Source: Bariatricus massiliensis (lineage in GTDB: Bacteria > Bacillota > Clostridia > Lachnospirales > Lachnospiraceae). From it: a stretch of DNA of 64,000 nucleotides. Under the pieces are notes generated by a model. It was not told the DNA's origin, ran no database searches, and was given only the letters and a program-made list of their open reading frames with translations. Position 1 is the stretch's first letter; every line of letters starts with the position of its first letter. Location of the stretch: positions 2,501 through 66,500 of the forward strand of contig NZ_LT574837.1 of assembly GCF_900086725.1 (NCBI RefSeq), read 5' to 3'. This document shows positions 51,783 through 60,142 of the stretch, in pieces. A program made the position numbers and the translations under genes.

Positions 51783-52427
51783 CTACACCCCCCTCAAAAG
51801 CATGACACCACCTAGTATAAGAGTACTACACAAAATCAAAACTAAAATTATTATGGTAATCGTCAATTTCTTCCACCGGCCTTCCTTTACAGCCATGACC
51901 ATAATAGAGAGAACATCAAAAATAAAAAAGAACTGTGCCACGCCCGCTATCACAGAGGATATGATTCCGTGCAGGCCTTCTTTATAGGACTTTATGATAT
52001 ATGCAAGTGTAATGGGTGCAGTGCCGACCATAATCAGCCAGCCGCATATACACAAGACCATTGCCATATACGGTCCCACAAAAATCATGAACGGCACAGG
52101 AATAAAGGAAAATACAAGAAACAGAAATACACACCCACCACCAATAATATAGAACGGAATCATACCATATTTGATTAAAATCACACAATTCAACAACTGG
52201 TTTCTGTCACATTTTTTTCCCGTAATCAGCATCGCGGCCAGATTGACGATTCCTAAGATAATAGGCCATAACCAGATAATCCACTGCGATATTACACCTG
52301 ATTTCTCATTCAGTCCAATCTCACTTATGTATGCTGCCAGAAAGATAAAGGTATAAGCGGCTACCACGTATAATGCTCCCAGCACATATATCCAATTTGA
52401 TTTGCTTTTTTTATATTTGTTTCCCAC
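51783..52427 (-). CDS. polytopic membrane protein, 214 aa
   Basis: Not recognised. It has a basic N terminus (MGNKYKKSKSN) and about six hydrophobic segments, with short loops and a KSYKEG loop near residue 150. GGAGAGAC precedes the ATG. It is likely an integral membrane protein of unknown role. It ends 117 bp before the remnant at 51381-51665. Confidence 0.62.
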   Translation of the reverse strand: MGNKYKKSKSNWIYVLGALYVVAAYTFIFLAAYISEIGLNEKSGVISQWIIWLWPIILGIVNLAAMLITGKKCDRNQLLNCVILIKYGMIPFYIIGGGCVFLFLVFSFIPVPFMIFVGPYMAMVLCICGWLIMVGTAPITLAYIIKSYKEGLHGIISSVIAGVAQFFFIFDVLSIMVMAVKEGRWKKLTITIIILVLILCSTLILGGVMLLRGV

Positions 52428-52621
52428 AGTCTCTCCTCCAATCGTTGAGTTTTCAAAACAAAATTATATTATGGTGATACCAGAGTTCTCCAATCCTTTC
52501 ATTAATTTCAACGTATCCTTTTCTAACAATTTATCACAAATCCGCAAATAATTGTTTCACATTCACGCGAAACACAACTGTGTCTGTATATTCCAGTTGT
52601 ACTGCAATTATCGGTATAAGA

Positions 52622-53296
52622 TTATAATGCCGGAAATATCTTATGTATCATCCTTTCACTTTTGGGAAGGAAAAATTGTACCACTGGCCCCGTGAGTAAA
52701 ATCGCGGCTACGGTTCCAATTCCTACTGTTCCGCCGAGCAACAGTCCGCTCACAGTAAAAAATACATCGCATGCTATCCTTACCCAGCGAAATGAAATCT
52801 GTTTCTTCTCATTCAGTTTATCCGTGAGAATCATAGCAATCAAGTCATTGGGGCCAGTTCCCGAATTACTTTTGATTACAATAGACATTCCGAAGCTCAG
52901 GATAATGCATCCCGCCGCCATCACGGCGATTCTGAGAGGCATGGCAAGCCCCGCATTTATCCAGTCTTTCAGAAGCCACATAAAGAAGTCGATTATCCAT
53001 CCCCCGCAAAACGCACAGACAACTGTGCCGGGCTTTACATAACCTTTTGTTGTAAGCACCATGACAATCATAAGACAAATCAATATGATTACATGGCATG
53101 TGCCTATGGTCAGTCCTACGCTTCTGGCAATTCCCTGTACGAATATAGTAAAAGTATCCGTCCCAAGCTCTGTGAGCACAAAAAGTGTGACCCCCAGATG
53201 GGCAATGATGAGCCCGGCCAGAAGCACGCTTAAGCCCTGTGCCCACTCTTTTCCTGTTCTTGACGATGTGTCCTTTGCGAAATTCTGTTCTGCCAT
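52622..53296 (-). CDS. YczE/YyaS/YitT family membrane protein
   Basis: A 224-aa integral membrane protein. The ATG at 53296 follows TGGAGGGGAAAT; an in-frame start at 53356 lacks a ribosome site. About five membrane segments are visible. The family signature is the SNSGTGPNDLIA segment near residue 140, together with LGTDTFTIFVQG near the N terminus. Substrate is unknown; some relatives sit next to lipid or antibiotic genes. A terminator of the upstream ribU gene lies just before it, so it probably has its own promoter. Confidence 0.78.
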   Translation of the reverse strand: MAEQNFAKDTSSRTGKEWAQGLSVLLAGLIIAHLGVTLFVLTELGTDTFTIFVQGIARSVGLTIGTCHVIILICLMIVMVLTTKGYVKPGTVVCAFCGGWIIDFFMWLLKDWINAGLAMPLRIAVMAAGCIILSFGMSIVIKSNSGTGPNDLIAMILTDKLNEKKQISFRWVRIACDVFFTVSGLLLGGTVGIGTVAAILLTGPVVQFFLPKSERMIHKIFPAL

Positions 53297-53344
53297 GATA
53301 TTTCCCCTCCATTTTACTGTAATTGTCAAATTTACAGCAATTCT

Positions 53345-53377
53345 CAAAAGAAACACGGGCGCCTGCGCTCCCGTGTT
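53345..53377 (-). terminator. Rho-independent terminator after ribU
   Basis: On the minus strand AACACGGG and CCCGTGTT form an 8-bp stem with a 10-nt loop, followed by TCTTTTG. It lies 24 bp after the ribU stop. Confidence 0.8.
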
Positions 53378-53400
53378 CCCGGATATTTCTCCACCTGCAA

Positions 53401-54033
53401 TTATCTGCGTGCCATTTTCAAAATCGGACTTATTTTTTTATAAATCAATAACACCACCAGCGAAACGAGTATTCCCTTCAGTAAATTAAATGGGGCTACA
53501 GCAAACACTACCAGTGAGAATAAGTCTGTAATCTTTGCATTCACGCTCGTTCCCATGCCCACCAGCGCATCTATCGGCATTTCAAATGCTTTTGCATAAG
53601 CCGGAAGCAGCACATATGCATTGAGGAAGCAGCCTACGACTGTCATGAGGACAGTTCCACTTGCCATGCCTATGAGCGCTCCTTTCCTTGTATGGAACTT
53701 GCGGTAAATAATGGCGGCAGGAAGGCAGAACGCGCATCCGATGAGTAAGTTCGCCAAATCTCCCACTCCGGCCGTCGCAGACCCTTTCATAATAAAGTGA
53801 ATCACCAGCTTCACCAGTTCAATCAGTGCTCCCGCCACGGGCCCCATGGAGAACGCCCCGACCAAGACCGGTACTTCACTGAAATCAATCTGATAAAAGC
53901 TCGGTGCGAAGGGCAGCGGAATCTCAAATAACATCAGTATTCCGGCAAGCGCTCCCAGTACCCCTATCTGCGCAATGCTTCTTGTGCTCATTTTTGCTTT
54001 TGCATTCGGATTTGTCATTACATTTGTACTCAT
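53401..54033 (-). CDS. ribU: riboflavin ECF transporter S component (RibU)
   Basis: A 210-aa substrate-binding membrane protein of an energy-coupling factor transporter. The ATG at 54033 follows AAAGGAGAG. About six membrane segments, with FYQIDFSEVPVLVG near residue 55 and the GDLANLLIGCAF segment typical of RibU. The upstream FMN riboswitch confirms a riboflavin role. The ATPase and T subunits are not in this window, so it should use a shared ECF module encoded elsewhere. Confidence 0.92.
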   Translation of the reverse strand: MSTNVMTNPNAKAKMSTRSIAQIGVLGALAGILMLFEIPLPFAPSFYQIDFSEVPVLVGAFSMGPVAGALIELVKLVIHFIMKGSATAGVGDLANLLIGCAFCLPAAIIYRKFHTRKGALIGMASGTVLMTVVGCFLNAYVLLPAYAKAFEMPIDALVGMGTSVNAKITDLFSLVVFAVAPFNLLKGILVSLVVLLIYKKISPILKMARR

Positions 54034-54142
54034 TCTTGTTTCTCTCCTTTTCATGCTTGATAATTGAATTCGTCAGGAAAGAAAATCTTCTTGGAAATAT
54101 GAGACTGCGCAGAAGCAGCTTTCCTCTGCACATTGTGTGCAT

Positions 54143-54322
54143 CCCCCGGAGGGTTTTTGTAACATAGGGAAAGAAGTTTCCTATATTATAATAAAGAATG
54201 TGCTTTGGCACATTCTCGCGCCGAGAGCGGTCGCTCGCGACATATTACATCTTCGCGCGAGTGCGCCTCCCCCCGGAGGGTTTTTATAACATAGGGAACA
54301 AAGTTTCCTATGTTATAATAAA
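54143..54322. repeat. duplicated 52-bp element with internal inverted repeats
   Basis: Two copies of CCCCCGGAGGGTTTTT followed by TAACATAGGGAA, a spacer and TTCCTATRTTATAATAAA occur at 54143-54195 and 54270-54322. Each copy folds into a long stem (TAACATAGG with CCTATGTTA). Between them is a perfect 9-bp stem at 54195-54216 (AGAATGTGC with GCACATTCT) and a GC-rich palindromic stretch. They lie in the leader between the FMN riboswitch and ribU. They look like small mobile or palindromic repeat units. Confidence 0.7.
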
Positions 54323-54344
54323 AACCCCGGTAAAATACCGGGGT
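54320..54344 (-). terminator. riboswitch-controlled terminator
   Basis: On the minus strand CCCCGGTA and TACCGGGG form an 8-bp stem with a 3-nt loop, followed by TTTTTATT. It lies about 45 nt after the FMN aptamer and should stop transcription when FMN is bound. Confidence 0.85.
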
Positions 54345-54388
54345 CAAAATACTGCCTGTGCGTTACATCCGTACTGTAACTGTCGTCA

Positions 54389-54511
54389 TTTCTTCTCTCA
54401 TCCAGACTTTACTGTCGGTTTTGGAATCACACCAAATCAGCCGCTTTGATTGCTCACCGCGGGTCGCGGACTATACCGCCGGTTGGGACTTGCACCCGAC
54501 CCCGAAGATTT
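54389..54511 (-). ncRNA. FMN riboswitch (RFN element)
   Basis: The minus strand reads TCTTCGGGGTCGGGTG, then GCAAGTCCC-AACCGGCGGTATAGTCC, GTGAGC, TTGGTGTGATTCC and CCGACAGTAAAGTCTGGATGAGAGAAGA. These are the conserved blocks of the FMN aptamer in order. It controls ribU through the terminator that follows. Confidence 0.96.
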
Positions 54512-54535
54512 ATTCCTTATTTTATTTACGTGATT

Positions 54536-54564
54536 ATTATAGCGCGTTACACCATAATATACAA
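54536..54564 (-). promoter_or_regulatory. sigma-A promoter of the FMN riboswitch/ribU
   Basis: On the minus strand TTGTAT (54564-54559), a 17-bp spacer and TATAAT (54541-54536). Its start point would lie about 15-20 nt before the aptamer. Confidence 0.8.
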
Positions 54565-54575
54565 GTACTTTTTCA

Positions 54576-54655
54576 ATGGGGACAGGTCCCAACTCATCGG
54601 GGACTGTCCCTAACGTCATCGGGGACTGTCCCCAACGCGTTGGGACCTGTCCCCA
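54576..54655. repeat. four GGGGACTGTCCC palindromic repeats, 21-22-bp period
   Basis: GGGGACAGGTCCC, GGGGACTGTCCC, GGGGACTGTCCCC and TGGGACCTGTCCCC start at about 54578, 54599, 54621 and 54641. Spacing is 21-22 bp. It fills the gap between the tex stop and the ribU promoter. Similar GGGGACAGTCCC units are scattered in clostridial genomes; their role is not known to me. It could act as a bidirectional terminator or a protein-binding array. Confidence 0.75.
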
Positions 54656-54677
54656 TTGTGTCCCCATTGTATCCCTT

Positions 54678-56834
54678 TTACTGGGAAATTCCCCGCATGG
54701 TGAGTTGAATCCGTTTCTTCTGTAAATCCACGCTCATCACTTTCACATCTACGATATCGCCGACGCTCACGGCCTCCAGTGGATGTTTGATAAACTTATC
54801 GGTTATCTGGGAAATATGGACCAGACCGTCCTGATGAACGCCGATATCCACGAACACGCCGAAATCAATGACGTTGCGCACAGTTCCTTTCAGTATCATG
54901 CCTTCCTTCAAATCCTTCATATCCAGCACATCGGTACGCAGGATAGGCTTGGGCATCTCGTCACGGGGATCGCGTCCCGGTTTTTCCAGCTCTTTTACAA
55001 TATCGCGCAGGGTAATTTCTCCTATCCCCAGCTCTTCCGCCAATTTTTTATAATCCTTGATTGTGAGCGATAACCCGGTCAGCCTGCCTTCTGCCACATC
55101 TGCGAGGGCAAATCCCTGCTTGTCCAGAAGCTTCTTCGCGGCCTCGTAGGATTCTGGGTGCACGCTCGTCGCATCCAGTGGATTTTTGCCGCCTTGAATC
55201 CTCATGAAACCGGCACATTGCTCAAATGCCTTTGGCCCTAGTTTTGCCACCTTCAACAGCTCTTTGCGGTCTGCAAATTTACCGTTTTCCTCCCGGTAAG
55301 CTACAATATTCTTGGCAATGGTCCCTGAGATACCGGAAATGTAGGAAAGCAGGGGCGCCGAGGCAGTATTCAAATCTACCCCAACCTTATTTACACAGTC
55401 TTCCACAACTCCGCTCAATGCCTCGCTCAGCTTTTTCTGATTCATGTCATGCTGGTACTGTCCCACACCGATGGATTTAGGGTCTATCTTGACCAGCTCC
55501 GCCAGCGGGTCCTGAAGTCTTCTCGCGATGGAGGTGGCACTTCTTTGTCCTACGTCGAACTTGGGGAACTCCTCCGTTGCAAGCTTACTCGCAGAGTAAA
55601 CGGATGCCCCCGCCTCGTTTACAATCACGTACTGTACCTTCTGTGGTATCTCTTTCAGCAGTTCCACGATGAACTGCTCGGACTCACGGGATGCGGTACC
55701 GTTCCCTACTGATATAAGGGTTACATTATATTTCGCAATAATCTTCTTTAGCAAATCTTTGGCATGCTGAATTTTCTGCGGAGTAGTCGGCGCAGTGGGA
55801 TAAATAACCGTCGTCCCGATGACCTTTCCCGTGGGGTCTACCACCGCCAGCTTGCAGCCGGTACGAAAGGCAGGATCCCATCCCAGTACGACCTGCCCCA
55901 CAATCGGCGGCTGCATCAGAAGCTGCTCCAGATTCTTGCCAAAGACAAGAATCGCTCCGTCCTCCGCCTTCTCAGTCAAGTCATTGCGGATTTCCCGCTC
56001 TATTGCCGGCGCAATCAACCTACTGTAGCTGTCCTCCGCAGCAGCTCTTAAAACCGGCGTAGTATATGGATTCTCTTTGTGGATAATCTTTTTATTCAGA
56101 TAGCGGATGATGTCTTCCTGCGGCGCCTCTATTTTCACCGTCAGAAACTTCTCCTTCTCTCCTCTGTTCAATGCCAGAATACGGTGTCCGGCCAGCTTTG
56201 ACACTGGTTCTTCAAAGTTATAATACATCTCATACACGGATTCTGCCTTTTCATCCTTGGCCGTGGAAATGAGTTTCCCTTTTTTCACTGTCATGCTTCG
56301 GATGTAAGTCCGGTAATCCGCTTCATCGGATATGGATTCCGCAATGATATCCATGGCGCCCTGAATCGCTTCCTGCGCGTCAGCCACACCCTTCTCCTCC
56401 GAAATGTAAGCTGCCGCCAGTTCCTCCAAAGGCTTGTCCGCGTTCTGCAGGGTAATCAATGCGGCCAGCGGCTCCAGCCCCTTCTCCTTGGCAACGGTAG
56501 CCCGTGTCCTTCGCTTCGGGCGGTAAGGCCGGTACAAATCATCCACCAGCACCTGCGTCTCTGCGGCAAGAATCTGCGCCTTCAGTTCCTCTGTAAGCTT
56601 GCCCTGTTCCTCTATACTTCCTAGTACCTGTTCCTTCTTCTCCTCCAGATTCCTTAAGTAGGTGAGGCGCTCAAATAATTTACGCAGCTGTTCATCGTCC
56701 AGCGTTCCGTGAGCCTCTTTCCTGTATCGCGCGATGAACGGTATTGTGTTTCCTTCGTCGATCAATTTGACCGCTGCATCTACCTGCCACCGTTTCACAC
56801 CCAATTCTTCCGTAATCTTCTGGTTAATATCCAT
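54678..56834 (-). CDS. tex: Tex-family RNA-binding transcription accessory protein
   Basis: A 718-aa protein. The Tex N-terminal helical domain (about 1-190, with IPFIARYRKEAHGTLD) is followed by the YqgF/RNase H-like domain (about 320-445, GWDPAFRTGCKLAVVD), HhH units (about 490-560, VGVDLNTASAPLLSYISGI) and a C-terminal S1 domain (about 645-715, LKGTVRNVIDFGVFVDIG). All parts are present at normal length. AGAGGAATT precedes the ATG. It has roles in transcription or RNA handling and is highly conserved. Confidence 0.94.
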   Translation of the reverse strand: MDINQKITEELGVKRWQVDAAVKLIDEGNTIPFIARYRKEAHGTLDDEQLRKLFERLTYLRNLEEKKEQVLGSIEEQGKLTEELKAQILAAETQVLVDDLYRPYRPKRRTRATVAKEKGLEPLAALITLQNADKPLEELAAAYISEEKGVADAQEAIQGAMDIIAESISDEADYRTYIRSMTVKKGKLISTAKDEKAESVYEMYYNFEEPVSKLAGHRILALNRGEKEKFLTVKIEAPQEDIIRYLNKKIIHKENPYTTPVLRAAAEDSYSRLIAPAIEREIRNDLTEKAEDGAILVFGKNLEQLLMQPPIVGQVVLGWDPAFRTGCKLAVVDPTGKVIGTTVIYPTAPTTPQKIQHAKDLLKKIIAKYNVTLISVGNGTASRESEQFIVELLKEIPQKVQYVIVNEAGASVYSASKLATEEFPKFDVGQRSATSIARRLQDPLAELVKIDPKSIGVGQYQHDMNQKKLSEALSGVVEDCVNKVGVDLNTASAPLLSYISGISGTIAKNIVAYREENGKFADRKELLKVAKLGPKAFEQCAGFMRIQGGKNPLDATSVHPESYEAAKKLLDKQGFALADVAEGRLTGLSLTIKDYKKLAEELGIGEITLRDIVKELEKPGRDPRDEMPKPILRTDVLDMKDLKEGMILKGTVRNVIDFGVFVDIGVHQDGLVHISQITDKFIKHPLEAVSVGDIVDVKVMSVDLQKKRIQLTMRGISQ

Positions 56835-57024
56835 ATCTAGTTAATTCCTCTCTTACTCTGGGAAATGCCTCCGGCTTCCATGCTGCCGGATATCCCTTAT
56901 TCCAAAATGCACGTTAGTATTATAACAAATATCTCGTCTCTTGGAAAGAGAGTCATTTCTCACACATCATTACTCTTTTATTCATTCTATCTATAATCCT
57001 ATGCAGCCTATCAATATTGCCGAT

Positions 57025-57054
57025 TAGACACCCCTATTATATCCCCTGTATAAT
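57025..57054 (+). promoter_or_regulatory. sigma-A promoter of the LRR wall protein
   Basis: TAGACA (57025-57030), an 18-bp spacer and TATAAT (57049-57054) lie 43 bp before the ATG. The remaining 262-bp gap between tex and this gene shows nothing else I can identify. Confidence 0.7.
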
Positions 57055-57096
57055 AATAGAAGTGCAACAAATTCAATAAAGGAATGGGAGAAAACT

Positions 57097-59049
57097 ATGA
57101 AACCAAAACGAACACGAAAGACAAAAACAACCCCTCTTATCTTTTCGGCATTTTTATTGGGATGTATCTGCCCGATGACTGTTTATGCCGAACCGGAATC
57201 CCCGGAAATGATAGCTTCGGCTCAGACCATTGCTGTCAGTGAAACAACTTTCCCCGATGAATCCTTCCGACAATATGTGTCCGAAAACTTTGACACCGAC
57301 AAAGATAACTTTTTATCTGTGGAAGAAATAGAAAATGCAGTTCAGATTGATTTTGAGTGGGATGATTCTGTATCAAATCTTCAAGGACTTTCGATTTTTA
57401 CAAACTTAGAATCACTTAACTGTGCAGGCACTTCAGTCACGGGACTTGATATAACACATAATTCTAACCTCAAGGAACTGAACTGCTCTTATACAGAACT
57501 TCGTTCATTGGATGTGGGGCAAAATACATCTCTGGAAAAATTGGAATGTTACGAGACCCTTATCTCTGAGCTGGACGTTAGCCAAAATGCCAATCTTATC
57601 CGGCTAGACTGTAATAACACGCCGATAGAAGAACTAGATGTGACCCACAACCCAGAGCTGTTCGCCTTGAACTGTGAAGATACTTCAGTCAGTGAATTGA
57701 ACATCAGCCAAAATCCAAAGCTCTATGAAGTCTATATTACCAACACACCCGTGGAAACTATGGACTACAGCCATAATCCGGAATTAGTACATATCCGCAT
57801 CTCCGGCACAAAGATGACTACCCTTGACGTAAGCCACAATCCCAAGCTTGCCGCACTCTATTGTTACGGTACTGAGCTTCAGTCACTGGATCTGAGCAAT
57901 AACCCTGAGATGTTCGAAATCTTTTGCTATGATTCCAATATCGAATCACTGGACGTAACCCAGTTTGCCGGGCTCCGTACACTGGACTGCCACAACACAA
58001 AAATCTCTGATTTGAATCTGAGCAGCAACATGAATCTCGTGGGACTCAACTGCTCTGACACTGATTTGTCCTCTTTGGATATAAGTAAAAACACCCTGCT
58101 GCAGCGCCTTGAATACGCAAATACAAGTATCTCCAATCTCGACCTTAGCGCAAACAGCCAATTAAGATACATCAACTGCAGCAATACAACTATGGAGACT
58201 TTAGACTTTTCAGGATATACAAATCTAGAAGAAGTTTACTGTGTGAATGCAAATGTCAAATCCTTGAAGCTCCCAGCCACTGTATATGGACTGAATTGCT
58301 CTCAAAATGCGCTGACAGAGCTGGATTTGTCCTCCGCAGAAGATATGTGGCTGGAGTGTACGCTCTCCCCACAGAAGCGGAATGCATATTTTAAAGTTGA
58401 CGGGCAGAAACTGACTTTAGATTTGGGCACTAGTGTATCTGACTTATCCAAAGTTACGGTTACAGATAGCCCAGACTACTCCTATGATAAAACAACCGGC
58501 CTCGTAACAATTTCAAATACATCTATTACAGATATAACCTACCAGTACAGCCACGGTTACTCGGACGCTGCCCCTATGGATGTAACCTTACAGGTTCAAA
58601 AACAATATGCTGTACTGGAAGGCGGAAATCAGACTGCAGCCAAGGATACGAATCTTGTATTCCGCATCGATGCGGCAGAAGAGACATTCCTAAATCTCCT
58701 TGTAGACGGCACTGAAGTACCAAAAGAATATTATACATTGTCAAAAGGAAGTACCGTAGTATCTCTGAAAACCGAATTTCTAAGCACATTGTCCGAAGGT
58801 ACACATACCATTACTTTTGTATTCTCTGATGGAATTTCAGAAACCACATTCATGATACCAAAGGAAACGGCCGGTACTCCCACCGACACCCCCATTCCCG
58901 ATGATACTCAGAATACAATCGCTCCTCCGGATAAGGAAATCCCTAAGACAGGTGACACCTCAGGCGCTTTGTTCTATCTGCTCGTATCCGTCTCGGCAGC
59001 CGTGGTCATTTTCTTCAAAGTAATAAAATTGAAGTCAAACCATCAATAA
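57097..59049 (+). CDS. wall-anchored leucine-rich-repeat protein with EF-hand, 650 aa
   Basis: A signal peptide (about residues 1-31) is followed by FPDESFRQYV and an EF-hand-type loop DTDKDNFLSVEE near residues 69-80, which fits calcium binding. About 14 leucine-rich repeats of 21 residues follow (about 105-410) with the pattern L-x-x-L-x-C-x-x-T-x-I-x-x-L-D-V-S-x-N-x-x. A beta domain precedes IPKTGD, a hydrophobic stretch and a short basic tail, a sortase signal. Likely a surface adhesin or binding protein. It is the only plus-strand surface protein here and has its own promoter. Confidence 0.87.
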   Translation: MKPKRTRKTKTTPLIFSAFLLGCICPMTVYAEPESPEMIASAQTIAVSETTFPDESFRQYVSENFDTDKDNFLSVEEIENAVQIDFEWDDSVSNLQGLSIFTNLESLNCAGTSVTGLDITHNSNLKELNCSYTELRSLDVGQNTSLEKLECYETLISELDVSQNANLIRLDCNNTPIEELDVTHNPELFALNCEDTSVSELNISQNPKLYEVYITNTPVETMDYSHNPELVHIRISGTKMTTLDVSHNPKLAALYCYGTELQSLDLSNNPEMFEIFCYDSNIESLDVTQFAGLRTLDCHNTKISDLNLSSNMNLVGLNCSDTDLSSLDISKNTLLQRLEYANTSISNLDLSANSQLRYINCSNTTMETLDFSGYTNLEEVYCVNANVKSLKLPATVYGLNCSQNALTELDLSSAEDMWLECTLSPQKRNAYFKVDGQKLTLDLGTSVSDLSKVTVTDSPDYSYDKTTGLVTISNTSITDITYQYSHGYSDAAPMDVTLQVQKQYAVLEGGNQTAAKDTNLVFRIDAAEETFLNLLVDGTEVPKEYYTLSKGSTVVSLKTEFLSTLSEGTHTITFVFSDGISETTFMIPKETAGTPTDTPIPDDTQNTIAPPDKEIPKTGDTSGALFYLLVSVSAAVVIFFKVIKLKSNHQ

Positions 59050-59050
59050 C

Positions 59051-59100
59051 CAAAAAGCTTCCTGTCCGGCACTCAATGTGCTGTGGCAGGAAGCTCTTTG
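59051..59100. terminator. bidirectional terminator between LRR and LCP genes
   Basis: AGCTTCCTG and CAGGAAGCT form a 9-bp stem with an inner CGGCA...TGCTG stem. AAAAA lies on one side and CTTTG on the other, so it can serve both convergent genes. Confidence 0.75.
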
Positions 59101-59107
59101 ATTCTGG

Positions 59108-60142
59108 CTATTTTAGTATTTCGGCAAGTTCCTTTACACGCTTCGAACTCTCATATGCAACGCCTTCAAACAATGATTCATGCAGTTTTATTACATCGTT
59201 TTCATAATCTGCACATTCCACTGTCTCTGCATAATCCCCCTCTTTTCCCCCCTCACGTGTCTGGGGCTTTATCTCCACCGGAAATGTTTGAATGCTTTCT
59301 AATTTATAATCGGCAATATCCTTTCCATAACCAGCTGCTTCTTCAAATTTGAAATTTGTCTCTACTTCAGGAAAAACCTTGTCCATAATTTTATCTATCT
59401 GGGCAAACTTTGCATCTTCCAGTTTTCTCAGCATCTGTTGTATTACAGTCTGCTGGCGGCTTCCTCGTTTGACATCTCCGCCCTCCGTAATACGGATTCT
59501 ACAGTATCCAACCGCCTGCAGTCCATTCAGTGTCTGCTTTCCCGGGCCTTCCAGCTTTGTCTCTTTCTCTTCCAGAAGAGCCGCCATATCCCTGACATAA
59601 CCGTCCACATGGGGTACCTCCTCCTCCGACACTTCAATTTCCACACCGCCGAGAAGATCGATTACATCTGCCATAGCTTTAAAATTCACGGACACATATT
59701 TCTGTATATCCAAGTCCAGACTTTCATTCAAAACCGCGATGGCCTTCTCCGGCCCACCTTCGGCATAGGCGTCCTTCATCCGAATCGTTTTCTCGCCTGT
59801 GCCAAGAATCGTGTTCCCATAAACAGATACCAAATGAATCTTCTTCGTATCCAGATTAATGCTGGCAATATAAATAGCGTCACTGTCGACCGTAGTGTCA
59901 TTTTCCGCCTTCATATTAACCCCAAAAAGAGCTACATTCAGATACCCTCCATCCAGCTCCTGCTCCACCTCCTTAGAGACTTCCAGATTCTCTTTTTTCA
60001 AATCAGTCTTTTTAATTTTACCCCATTTATTCGCAGCATAAATTCCCACTACCGCTATAAGGGCTAAAATCAACACAACAGCCACTATAATGATAAGTTT
60101 CTTCTTATTTTTTACTTTACTCTCTTCTTTTCTTTCTTCCAT
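59108..60142 (-). CDS. LytR-CpsA-Psr (LCP) family protein
   Basis: A 344-aa membrane protein that attaches glycopolymers to peptidoglycan. The ATG at 60142 follows GGGAGGAGACG and overlaps the upstream stop (TAATG). One membrane segment (about residues 15-35) is followed by the LCP domain, with DSDAIYIASINLDTKKIHLVSV and RIRITEGGDVKRGSRQQTVIQQML. In the loop that usually reads Y/P-R-D-T, this protein has YGNT, so a conserved Arg and Asp are missing. Activity may be altered. It is coupled to a glycosyltransferase gene, which fits a role in wall glycopolymer assembly. Confidence 0.85.
   Translation of the reverse strand: MEERKEESKVKNKKKLIIIVAVVLILALIAVVGIYAANKWGKIKKTDLKKENLEVSKEVEQELDGGYLNVALFGVNMKAENDTTVDSDAIYIASINLDTKKIHLVSVYGNTILGTGEKTIRMKDAYAEGGPEKAIAVLNESLDLDIQKYVSVNFKAMADVIDLLGGVEIEVSEEEVPHVDGYVRDMAALLEEKETKLEGPGKQTLNGLQAVGYCRIRITEGGDVKRGSRQQTVIQQMLRKLEDAKFAQIDKIMDKVFPEVETNFKFEEAAGYGKDIADYKLESIQTFPVEIKPQTREGGKEGDYAETVECADYENDVIKLHESLFEGVAYESSKRVKELAEILK

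Noticed and set aside
54578..54654. GGGGACTGTCCC repeats as a LexA/SOS or operator site for tex
   Set aside because: They lie after the tex stop and before a complete sigma-A promoter of ribU; no match to a clostridial LexA box (GAAC-N4-GTTC type).
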